Positions 46,691-56,127 of a stretch of DNA of 64,000 bases are shown piece after piece. How positions within the stretch are numbered: the first letter of the stretch is position 1; every line of letters begins with the position of its first letter. A program made the position numbers and the translations under genes. The stretch covers positions 1 to 64,000 of the forward strand of contig VCJN01002648.1 of the NCBI GenBank assembly GCA_006384855.1, given 5' to 3'. The stretch is from Tetraselmis striata (Eukaryota > Chlorophyta > Chlorodendrophyceae > Chlorodendrales > Chlorodendraceae). The notes beneath the pieces were generated by a model that was given only the letters and a program-made list of their open reading frames with translations, did not search any database and was not told the origin of the DNA.

Positions 46691-47154
46691 GGTGGCGGCG
46701 CGAGGTAGCTACATGGAGGATGCATGGATCAATGCAATGCGGGCCGTACCGGTCTGTCAAATGTGAAGCATGGCTTACCTTTCCAGCATGGCAGTAACTG
46801 CTACGAGGTCTCTGTGTTCGAACAGCTATAGATAGGGCGCAGCCAGTTTCAGCCGTCTCATTTATCATCATAGAAAATGAATGAACAGCGAAGGGGGGGG
46901 GGGGGGGGGGGGGGGCTGCACAAGACAAAGTTGTGCTCGAGAGATGTGATTACAACCGTCACAGCTCTTCATGAAAAGTCTGTGTTCACTGAAACCCACG
47001 ACAAACCTGCTAATGCCTTGATGGGTCTATAGTGTCGAATCCATACTCCATTGCACGGCGGCCGGGGAGAACGTAGCGTCGACAACGCCGCAGAGGTGCA
47101 GGAGTTGGCTAGGTTTGCTTCAAGGCATCCTACAGAAAAGGCCCTGGGCCATGC
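46691..47154. other. Short gap between convergent OGT and sHSP genes
   Basis: Contains a G-run at about 46893-46914. On the minus strand, TGTAA (+ strand TTACA at about 46949) lies about 200 nt after the sHSP stop and may be its poly(A) signal. No gene. Confidence 0.5.
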
Positions 47155-47916
47155 CTACGCGATCGACACGCGGGTCACGTCGTGCTTGCTCGAATTGGGA
47201 ACCGTCACGCGCAGAAGGCCATCCTTGTATTCGGCTGACACGCGCGAGGCGTCGACGCCGAAGGGGAGTTGCCGCTGCGCGAAGAATTGGAATTGGTGGC
47301 GGACCTCGTCCTCCGCCTTGCCCTCGGCAGGCTTGGTCGCCTCGGCCTCGGCCTCGGTGTAGCCGCCCTCCACCGTCAGCAGCCCCTCCGCATCCACGGA
47401 CACCTGAAGGTTCTCGCGCGGGACGCCCGGGAGTCGCACTCCCAGCACAGTCTGTTCCTCGTCAGACGCCAACGTGCGGATGCCGACGTGCGTTAGTGAG
47501 CCGCCGCTGTCCTCCCTGAAGAAGCTGTCGAGGCCGAGTTTGCGTGGTACGTCGGACCAAGCCGATGCGAGAAACGGGCGGTCGAAGAGCAGTGCGTCGA
47601 GGTCGGAGAACAACGACGAACGAGGCCACTGGACGCGGCTGCCAACGCCGGCGCCGGGCTGGCATTTATCTTGGCAAGCCGAGCATCCGCATGGCTTTGT
47701 CGAATCGTCGGCGGTCTGCAGGCGCTGTGGCGCCCCCGGGCCAGCCTCGGCGGACGGGTCGGCGGCCGCCTGATCGGTATTGCTGTCCTTGTTATCGGTG
47801 GGTAGTTTCACGTCAACTGTGGCCGTAGACTTCGCTGCGGCTGTTGATGAGGCGCAATAGGCGGCAACCAAAAGAGCCGCCAGTACGACAGCGCTGTGAC
47901 GAGTGGAGAGCGCCAT
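47155..47916 (-). CDS. Secretory small heat-shock protein (alpha-crystallin domain)
   Basis: Intronless, 253 aa. ATG 47916 gives MALSTRHSAVVLAALLVAAY, a clear N-terminal signal peptide (residues 1 to about 28). Residues 29-73 are acidic and low-complexity. A cysteine cluster KPCGCSACQDKC (C76, C78, C81, C85) follows. Residues about 140-253 form the alpha-crystallin domain: GVRLPGVPRENLQVSVDAEG, LTVEGGY and the family signature DGLLRVTVP (GxLxVxxP). There is no ER-retention KDEL/HDEL at the end. Small HSPs hold unfolding proteins; the leader points to ER, secreted or, less likely, thylakoid location. No convincing three-unit heat-shock element was seen in the first 250 bp upstream. A two-unit TTCCAGAA is about 400 bp upstream (about 48321). 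Confidence 0.88.
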   Translation of the reverse strand: MALSTRHSAVVLAALLVAAYCASSTAAAKSTATVDVKLPTDNKDSNTDQAAADPSAEAGPGAPQRLQTADDSTKPCGCSACQDKCQPGAGVGSRVQWPRSSLFSDLDALLFDRPFLASAWSDVPRKLGLDSFFREDSGGSLTHVGIRTLASDEEQTVLGVRLPGVPRENLQVSVDAEGLLTVEGGYTEAEAEATKPAEGKAEDEVRHQFQFFAQRQLPFGVDASRVSAEYKDGLLRVTVPNSSKHDVTRVSIA

Positions 47917-48714
47917 CACTGGGCTATGTTTCCTTGACGACTCGACTGGCGAGTGTCACGCCGGAATACGTGCTCGGCGGGAGTTATTAACTCAACGTTG
48001 GAATCGAGTTCCTAGCAGAGTGGACACTGCCTGGTGCTTCTCTCGGGCACACACGACGACGACTGGTATTTGCCACGCACAGCGGGTTGCTGGGATGTCA
48101 GATGATTGCTTGAAGCGGCTTGGTGGTGTTGCTGTCGGTGGGAAAGCTGGAACGGCCTACCCGCTTTTATGCCCGCGCTGGCGCGGCACGACTCGTCTGG
48201 CGCGGCGTGCTGCTGCGTGTCTTGTGTTGCTAGGACACGCCGCGACAGCACGCGCGAGGGACAGCGTGTCGAGCACGGTACCGCCTTGCCCGGTGATCAT
48301 GTCGTCGGTATCGGAAAGCTTCCAGAAACATCCACGAAACTCATTGGATAGTCCAACGAGAAACGCGTAATCGCCAATATGCTCCATGGCGCATAGATTT
48401 CACGGTCACATCTCTTGTCTTTATCTCAATTAATATACGGCATGTAAGGATTATACCGCCCTTCCACATGTATACAGCATCTTTAAAAATAAAGCCGCAA
48501 GGGGGTGCTCGGACTCTCCATCACTATTACTTGAAATACTTTTAGTCCTTACCGGAAGTCTACCTCCGGACGAATATACATCGTATTAATAAAATTACAT
48601 GTATCATATCACCGTGTTCGTATATGCAATCCTTAATCTTATATTCCCTATCGATCGATCACAGTAGTAGCGCAGCGGTCAGTAATATACCGGCGGTGTG
48701 CTTCGCTTTTCATA
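47917..48714. other. Upstream region of the sHSP gene
   Basis: A minus-strand open frame from ATG 48387 (MEHIGDYAFLVGLSNEFRG) might be a first exon of an unknown gene, but no continuation is found. The rest has no supported feature. Confidence 0.3.
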
Positions 48715-49330
48715 TTCGAACGAGCGAACGACGAACATTCGCGCGACATATGTCGCGCCGCACTAGGGCGCCGTTATTTTGAGAAACCTTTGCGAATACG
48801 AAGGGCGGGGTATGTTTATAGGAACGAACATTCGCGATCGTTCGAGAGGAATTCGCGATATATTGTTCGCGCGAAATGATCGAGCAGGAGCCTCGCCCGA
48901 GGCGGGCCCCCCTCGCAGGGGCCGCCAGACACTACGCACGCCGCCGCGGCGTGCTGCCAGGCTCGATTGCTTTGCCGACCACATGCTCACCCGCCCGCTT
49001 GACAAGGTCAGAAACGCTCATAGTACACCGCAGGCGCCTAACCATTCCCCTGTTCTACTCTTCCAGTGAGTCTTCCTTAGTGCCTTTCCTGTACGCTACC
49101 TGCCCACAAAGTGCTACTACCGAACCACCACATTTCAGTACTTAGTATATGAACCCAGCATTTCGCTTACAATTCGCGATCAGCTCGCGAATACAGAGCG
49201 AATCTCCCAGCTCGCGAAGGCTCAGCGAAATCACGGAAGTGTACAAGTGAATACTAGCGAACAAACCTTCGCGACCGTTTGTTCGCGAAATTTATCCGAG
49301 CTCGCGAAGAATTAGGCGAAGGCTGAATCC
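48715..49330. repeat. Cluster of TTCGCGAA-like palindromes
   Basis: Many overlapping short palindromes or half sites (CGAAC, TTCGCG, GCGAA, GAATTCGCG, TGTTCGCGCGAAA) crowd two zones, about 48715-48880 and about 49165-49335, flanking a GC-rich core at 48880-49060. The two zones could be the subterminal arms of a DNA transposon or foldback element. Confidence 0.55.
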
Positions 49331-49576
49331 GGTATATATGGCCGGTATGTGGGCTCATAATGAACTATTATATCCGAAAAAATACCTATCGTCGAATGGA
49401 ATATGAAATGCAAATGATTAAATACGGATATGCAATAAAAGTGTGTAAATACAAATGTGTAATACTGTATATATACATGTTATATGTATATTCATACACA
49501 CATATGTAAAAATATAATATATACACACATCTATATATAAAAATAAATGTATGATACATTTATATTTAGACATACA
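49331..49576. other. AT-rich spacer
   Basis: Strongly AT-rich, TATA/ATAC-type low-complexity DNA without ORFs. Confidence 0.6.
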
Positions 49577-49830
49577 TACACATGCTTATATTGACAAATA
49601 TTAGGGTTTTTTGAAACCATTACTAACTATGTTCAAGCTATATGACACGCGTGACCAGCACGCCATGCTAGGCCGTAGCCGCCGCTAGCTCTCTGACTAC
49701 ACTATGAGGCAGCGATCACCACTGGGTAGCAGCCACTTTCTGCTTTTTTGTGTCTGCCATTATTTGCACTCACAATAGCAACCGTGTCGCACGACGACGT
49801 GAAGAGCTTAGCTTTCTACTCCGTCTAGCG
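49577..49830 (-). repeat. Copy of the 62.7-kb retroposon body
   Basis: Diverged direct repeat of about 62740-63000. Shared stretches include GCTTATATTGACAA, ATTAGGGTT, GGCCGTAGCCGCC, CTAGCT..CTGACT and TTTCTGCTTTT..TGTCTGCCAT. Strand is inferred from the tail position in the 62.6-kb copy. Confidence 0.65.
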
Positions 49831-50041
49831 AACGCGTATCGACGAGTACTCCTTACCCCCGAGGACGACAGTGACTGTTGTGAATGGGGGACATAACGAA
49901 GCAGCCGCCGCGGAATTACCGGCTTCGAATCAACAGCCGCCGCGGAATTTGGCGACCGTTGCGGCCGACTTATACCACAAATTACCCGCTATCTCCACCG
50001 CGGCTGAGGAGGGTCAGGTGCAGCGCGCATCGACGACATGT

Positions 50042-50225
50042 TCGCTGAAATTGAAATTGATTACAACGGGCTAGTCTACCGCTCTCCAACGTCATGACTG
50101 AGTTGCTCTTAGAGCTTGCCATCTCAAACCATAGCAGAGAACATATAGTGTAATTACAGCTCCGGCTTCCGGCCATCCTCTTTCGTTTCCAAGCCCCGCC
50201 TCCTTCCATCACGCGATCAGTAGCT
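50042..50225 (-). repeat. ATTTCA-tailed retroposon fragment
   Basis: Begins with GAAATTGAAATTGATTACAA and continues with a body (GACTGAGTTGCTCTTAGAGC, CGGCCATCCTCTT) shared with 56128 and 59973. It interrupts an open frame that precedes it (about 49871-50041). Confidence 0.6.
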
Positions 50226-51241
50226 GTGTTATTCTCGGATAACTATGGGTAGTCGCCAGTACGATGAGCGACTACCGCTGATTGTCAATACGGGGATTAC
50301 GAGTGCAGTATTCGCCCCGCCCCCGAAAAGGTTTTCCCGTACATTAGTAATGCACCGGCACCACGCAATCTTCGATCGTCGTGCGTCTTGGCTCCACCTG
50401 CCGCCATCGCTGAAAATATCCCGCAGGTCGCGGCGCCCAAGTCGGTCATGTTGCTCACCCTCAAAAGGATGCTTCGCAACCGGTTGTGGCGGTCCGCCGG
50501 CCTCGGCCGCGGTCCGCCGATGCTGCCTCCATCTCGCCCGCCAAAGCTCTTGCGGTAAGATCCCCAAGGGAGTCTGGAGGGGGGAAGGCGGACACCAACC
50601 CCCCCCCCCCCCCCGGTCCGCGTATCATCGCTCCGTGGTCGGCAGGCCGGTCATGCTCGCATGCGCCCCGCTCGCCTCCGTCCGCAGCGCACCTCGTCGC
50701 TGTAGCCGCCCATCCAGGGTCAGACCGAGCGGACCGCCACTCCTCCCCCCGCATGGTTGCGACTCCCTCAGGGCACTCCGGGACTTGAGTGCCGGGCTCA
50801 TGTCTCCTCGCGCTCGCCGCCCTAACCCGTTCTCACGCGACGGCTGAGGGCTTTTCGGGTATTCCGAACGGGTCGGCCGCAGGGCGCCGCCGAACACTCC
50901 GTTGTACTAGGCCGGGATTCGAGTGATTCACAGTAGGTGGAACACATGCGGGTGGGGTGTACGCCACATCTTCTGCAGGTCGGTCGCGGGTCGTACCGAG
51001 GTACGAGAACACGATTTTACTTCGAAAAGCCCTCGCGAGTAGGCGGCCCCCATAGTCCGAGTCGTAAAGACCCCCCTCCCCACCCGTAGGCGGATCTCGG
51101 AGAGGCCGACGCAAGGCCGAGGTCGTACAAGTATTATTTTTAGCAGCCCCCCTTACAGGGCTGCTGCCCGGCGGCGCCAGCAAGCGCTACCGGGACTACG
51201 AGTATTATTTAAAAGCCCCCCGCAGGGCTCCCGGTCGTCGC

Positions 51242-52276
51242 ATGATCCAAGGACTACCCGTCACAATAACCGGCCAACCCGCTCAGCCCCCTGCCGCACC
51301 CAGCCGGGCACGGGTCTTAGTGGTTACCAGCGCCCACCACGTGGAGGTGGGGGTGGTGACGCCAGGCCTGCCGCACCCAGGATCATCCGCTCTTGGTGGG
51401 CCGCTGCCTGGCGGCGGGCGCCCGTGTTCGCGACGGCCACCGCACCACTCACCGCTGCTCTCACCTCGCAAGTCACCACCATGCTTCAAGGCACCATGCC
51501 TGCCATCCCCGCCCCCGGCGGCGAGTCGTGGGAGGGTGGTATTGCGGCGCACCGCAAACCCCCGGCGTACATCCCGGCGTAACACATGTAACGCCCGGCA
51601 ACGCTAAAGCCAACCGCGATAGCCGCGCCTTCGCGCAGGCGACTGCGGCACCCACCGCTCGCGATGCTCAGCAAAAGCATGCGGCCACCAAGATCTGGAG
51701 CTAGAGCAGGTCGGCAGGCGCGGCAAGCGTCTGTCGTGCAGCCCGAGCGCGATTATATCGACTCCGAGTATTGTGGTTAGCTCATCGGCCCCGGCCTCGA
51801 ATCCGCCCCCCGCAACTACACGGATGCACCCCGGGTATACAACGGCGACTAAATATACCGCACCCTTAAGCGCAAGGGGCACTCCGCCACTCACGAAGAC
51901 TACCGCCACAACGGGTGCTATGCTTACTTTGCCGGCTGCGCTAACGCGGCGGCAGTTGAAGCACTGGTAGCGCTTTTGAGCCTCCCCCCGGACTCAGTGA
52001 AGTATGCGGCGGCGCTCCTGATGCTGCGTGAGAGCCACCGCACCAACTGCGCGGTGGAGAAGGCCCTCCGTGTGCGGGTCTCGCACATCCGAGCGACACT
52101 CCAAGGGCGGAGGGGCGACGTCGGACCTCGACCGAGCCTTCGTGGAACTCGCGGGCGACCACTACCTAAAGCCCGCCCCCGCACCTGCGTCATCGGCGTA
52201 CGGCAAGGAGTACGTCCGGTTCCGGGCGCATGCGCGGAATGTCGCCGTTGGTGCCGGTGCTAAGGCTGTCACATGA
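51242..52276 (+). pseudogene. Gag-like region of the plus-strand retroelement (decayed)
   Basis: Open stretches in shifting frames lie directly upstream of the reverse transcriptase. The clearest reads LLSLPPDSVKYAAALLMLRE, then after a frame change LDRAFVELAGDHYLKPAPAP and YGKEYVRFRAHARNVA, ending in TGA at 52274-52276. Position, helix-rich composition and lack of other similarity suggest the nucleocapsid/gag ORF of the element. I saw no zinc knuckle. Low-to-moderate confidence. Confidence 0.4.
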
Positions 52277-52819
52277 GCGGCCTCCGCGCGCGACACGCCG
52301 GACAAGACAAAATACCCCCGCCCCAAGGACCCCCCTCGCCACAGCAACCCCAAGACCACCCCCAAGAAGTGACGGGGTGACCGGGCCGATTCGTCGTTTA
52401 CTCCTAATTATCTCTATATGTGTTCACGTGCGGAGGAAGATAGCCGAGTGGCGAGCTATCAGCCCGAGCGGGTAAGTTTTGGATTGGATCCGCCGGGGGG
52501 TGCGGATACCGTGGATCGGCAACAAGCGCACCCTACCCGCCTTCAACACCGGCATCTCTGCGGGACGTGACCCCCGAAGACCAAGCCTTTATGGACAAGG
52601 AGCTACCACGTGTTGTACGCGCCAGCTCGTGGGAGCGGGGCAACTCACGGCGGTGTATATCCCGGCTATTTTTGTGCCGAAGCCATGCACCAACAAGTGG
52701 CGTCTGATTATCGACCTCCGGGACCTTAACGACTACAACCACGAGACATGAAACTACTCAAGAACCTGACCCGGGATGACAATTTAATGGTGTCGTTTGA
52801 CCCGGCGGACGGCTACCAA

Positions 52820-53112
52820 TGTTGATGGTAGATTAGCAATGTAACTATAGTAGTACCATTTTTTATATCGCTTAGATATACTAGCTATTCTGGATATGCG
52901 CTCATCGCGCATATGAGCCTCAATAGCGCGATGCGCGCGTCTGAGCTCGGAGGTCAGAGCACGTAGTAGGGGAGCTCGGAGCCCGGGACACGCATATTGC
53001 GGAGCGCCTCAGTGCTTGTAATCACTTCTTTATTTCCAGCAATTCATCGCCTCACCCTCCGCCTCTGCACTCACGCACACACAAGAGCCGACGTCAAATT
53101 CCGCGCTCTACA
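52820..53112 (+). repeat. Left LTR
   Basis: 293 bp, TG...CA ends. Contains GGATATGCGCTCATCGCGCA and an AT-rich TTATATCGCTTAGATATA that could be a promoter. Confidence 0.9.
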
Positions 53113-53975
53113 GGTTATGGTTGCCCTCACATCACAGCGAGGGTGAGGCAGTCCTCGATCACTTAGGACACGCTGAGAAGTCCGCGTTTTTTTGTGCGTA
53201 GCGAGCCCGTTGTTGAACACGGCTCGGCAAACCACTTGGCTTTGAGGGGACTAATTCGTTGCAAGTCCCCTCCCCCCCCCTCCCCAATCCCGACTCGACC
53301 GCTCGAGTCACCACCGAATCCCCGTCCGCGTCGTCATGTCAGTGTTTACATGATATTAGGCCAGGTGCGTGAGATTGTAAGAAGCACACATGTACCGGAG
53401 CGGGGCACAGGTACCGAAGCGTTACAGAGCATCGCGAGCGGTGCACAACACAGGTACCGGAGCGTTACGGAGCGTTGCGGGCGAGAGCCGTGCACTCGGC
53501 GGGAGTGCACGTCAGTCGGATACCATCTTGGACAATTGGGTCAGCCCCTAGTGTCCCTGCAGTGCCCCACACATGGGTGGAGGACTCGGAAAAGGGAGAG
53601 CTCAAGGCCATCTCTTAGGCTTCAGAGCCGGGAGGTTGTGGGTCTTTAGACCCAACCTTTCTCATCCCGATGTAGGCATTGTCGCGACGAGTGGTGCTCA
53701 CCATTGTCCGAACCGAGTCCGTCACTGGTTTGGCTTTGATGTCAAGGGATGACCACGCCGGCTCGCAGAGAGCAACCGGTCAATCCGACGCTTGGCAAGG
53801 CTACGAACCATATGGCGTGCATCTCATGACTCGGCTGATGGCGCACCTGGCTGGGGTGCATGGACAGATGTTCCACCACTATTATGAGTTCTACTCCTGT
53901 CAGATGGAGCTCTTAAACTACTTCCATGAGCAGGCAGGTAGGCACTGGGCAGAGGGAGGCACAGCCAGTTTTCCC

Positions 53976-54178
53976 GCTGTTGAAGGGTCTAGAGTTGCTG
54001 CCACCAACCCTCCGGTGCCGGGGGTGCCGGCGGCCGACGTACGAATCGGCGCAGGAAGATTCCGGAAATTTCCGGAGCATCGTGGCGCCGATTGCACACG
54101 GCCGACTAGGGCTGGCACCGCTATAGGATTGGGGCATCACTCCGTTGTCGTTTTCTAACCTCAGTTAATACTTAACAA
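53976..54178 (+). repeat. Internal direct duplication, copy 1
   Basis: 203-bp block starting GCTGTTGAAGGG and ending TTAATACTTAACAA, nearly identical to 54437-54639, inside the LTR element. Confidence 0.9.
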
Positions 54179-54436
54179 TGGGATGGCCTGGCGATGGGAA
54201 AAGCGCCGGCGTGCCACGCCATACGGGCTGGCGCGGCTGGCACGCCCGCTCTGCGCGATTGGGCGGCCCATGAACAACCTAGCAGCGGAACGCCATCGCT
54301 GCGGAGGTTTAACGTGCACCGATGATGCCGAGCACACGGTCCCTCACGGCGCAGAGCACCGTGCGATTGTCTGTTGCGCAAGCAACAGCAAAAGGGATGG
54401 ACTGTGCCGAGTCCGTGTCCCGCCTAAATAGCCAGT

Positions 54437-54639
54437 GCTGTTGAAGGGTCTAGAGCTGCTGCCACCAACCCTCCGGTGCCGGGGATGCCGGCGGCCGACG
54501 TACGAATCGGCGCAGGAAGATTCCGGAAATTTCCGGAGCATCGTGGCGCCGATTGCACACGGCCGACTAGGGCTGGCACCGCTATAGGATTGGGGCATCA
54601 CTCCGTTGTCGTTTTCTAAACTCAGTTAATACTTAACAA
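54437..54639 (+). repeat. Internal direct duplication, copy 2
   Basis: Second copy, 461 bp downstream of the first. Only a handful of differences are seen. Confidence 0.9.
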
Positions 54640-55019
54640 CGATAAAATACCGGGCTGGAAGCCCACGATAAGCGGAGCGCATCTGAAAAGATGGTTGCAG
54701 AGGCAGCGGTTCCCGCCTCTGGCGCGGCGACCGAGAGGACGGCGTTCGGGGACGGCCGTCAGGTCGGACAGCCGCCCTGGCCTCGCGGCAAGACTAGCGG
54801 AGGCAACAAGCCGCCAGACAATTTAGCCACAATGCTTAGCCAATCCGAGCTAGACAACGGCTGACAAAACCGGTGCATGCCCCGCGGCGACACTATAGCC
54901 AAGCATGCAAGGATTGCCACGGGCATGACCAGGAATTGGAACACCGTATGCTGACTAGAACATGCTCGCCTTGCAGTTTGTTACATGTCTCCTATTGCAG
55001 GATTGTGGCGGGGGGGGGG

Positions 55020-55312
55020 TGTTGATGGTAGATTAGCAATGCAACTATAGTAGTACCATTGTTTATATCGCTTGGATATATTAGCTATTCTGGATATGCG
55101 CTCATCGCGCATATGAGCCTCAATAGCGCGCTGCGCCCGTCTGAGCTCGGAGGTCAGAGCACGTAGTAGGGGAGCTCGGAGCCCGGGACACGCATATCGC
55201 GGAGCGCCTCAGTGCTTGTAATCACTTCTTTATTTCCAGCAATTCCTCGCCCCACCCTCCGCCTCTGCACTCACGCACACACAAGAGCCGACGGCAAATT
55301 CCGCGCTCTACA
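55020..55312 (+). repeat. Right LTR
   Basis: Same length as the left LTR; preceded by the G-rich tract and followed by the right target duplication. Confidence 0.9.
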
Positions 55313-56127
55313 ACCACACGCTCGGCATCAACGAGGCCGATCGCGACTTTTACACTGTGGACTACCGCGGACATTGTACCGTTTGGCCGGACTTCCTATG
55401 GGCTGGAGGTCGTGCAGCGGTTTCTACTTAATCAAGCTGACGGAAGTGTTCGTGCGGCACTTGCGCGGCCGGTGCCTACCCCGCCAGCGAATTCCCCACC
55501 TGCGGCGCTCCCCATCAAGAAGCCAACGCGACGCTACCTTCGCAACACGCGATGGCGGGGGACACGTACGACTCCTAATCTCATGGACGACTACCTTCTC
55601 TTCACCGATTCATACGACGACACTCTCCGCCTGCGGAAGCGCATCGCGGAGCTATTGGATCGGCTAGGCCTCGCTCGCAACCTCGATTAGGGCGAACACC
55701 TTGGCCTCATCATCATCGACACTCTACGGTGCAAATCCCGCGCGCCCGAGATCGACCTGGCGACCATCGCGCACCTCGTCACCGACCTCACGCGTGGAGC
55801 GTCGGACAAGCGATGGCTGCCGGCCCGGCGTCTGGCGGTGTGGACGGGTAAGGCACAATTCCTATACATGGCTATCCCCGCAACACGATTCAACCTCCGC
55901 GAGCTACACTCAGTCATGACTACGCGCACGAGTTGTAGGGGGGGGGGGGGGGGGGGGGGGCATGATTCACCACCTCAAGCGCAATCTCCGGTGGTGGGCG
56001 GACGTGCCCTCCGCCAATAAGAACGGCCGCTCCATGCCTCCATCTACCGGCCGGTGCAGTCTTCGTACATGCACTGCGACAGTTCGGGATATTATGGATG
56101 GGGCGCAGTACTCAACTACAAGGTGGA

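Larger units (their letters stand above)
52820..55312 (+). mobile_element. Non-autonomous LTR retrotransposon, 2493 bp
   Basis: Two 293-bp direct repeats (52820-53112 and 55020-55312) begin TGTTGATGG and end CTCTACA, differing at about ten positions by eye. They are flanked by ACCAA (52815-52819) and ACCAC (55313-55317), a 5-bp target duplication with one change. A G-rich purine tract (about 55007-55019) abuts the right LTR. TGGTTGCCCTCAC a few bases inside the left LTR may be the primer site. The 1.9-kb interior has no RT or integrase. One open frame near 53720-54158 (GVHLMTRLMAHLAGVHGQMF) is unrecognised. The orientation is taken from the purine tract. Confidence 0.9.
52479..56127 (+). pseudogene. 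Reverse transcriptase/RNase H of a retroelement, split by an LTR insertion
   Basis: Left part (52479-52819): IPAIFVPKPCTNKWRLIIDL with RDLN is the RT fingers motif, then MVSFDPADGY. Right part (55313-56127): ALPMGW-type GLPMGWRSC, LMDDYLLFTDS (a variant of the YxDD active site, here MDDY), GEHLGLIIDTLRCKSRAPEI, GKAQFLYMAIPATRFNLREL and the RNase H start HCDSSGYYGWGAVLN. Several frameshifts and a stop (55688-55690) mark it as decayed. The two parts join at the 5-bp target duplication of the LTR element, inside the DGY|H motif. The type fits RTs of DIRS/PAT-like or related algal elements. RNase H is cut off at 56128 by another retroposon. Confidence 0.75.

Noticed and set aside
48157..48387. 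Minus-strand frame from ATG 48387
   Set aside because: The start reads like a possible exon, but no downstream exon or family match could be found; kept only as a note in the upstream region.
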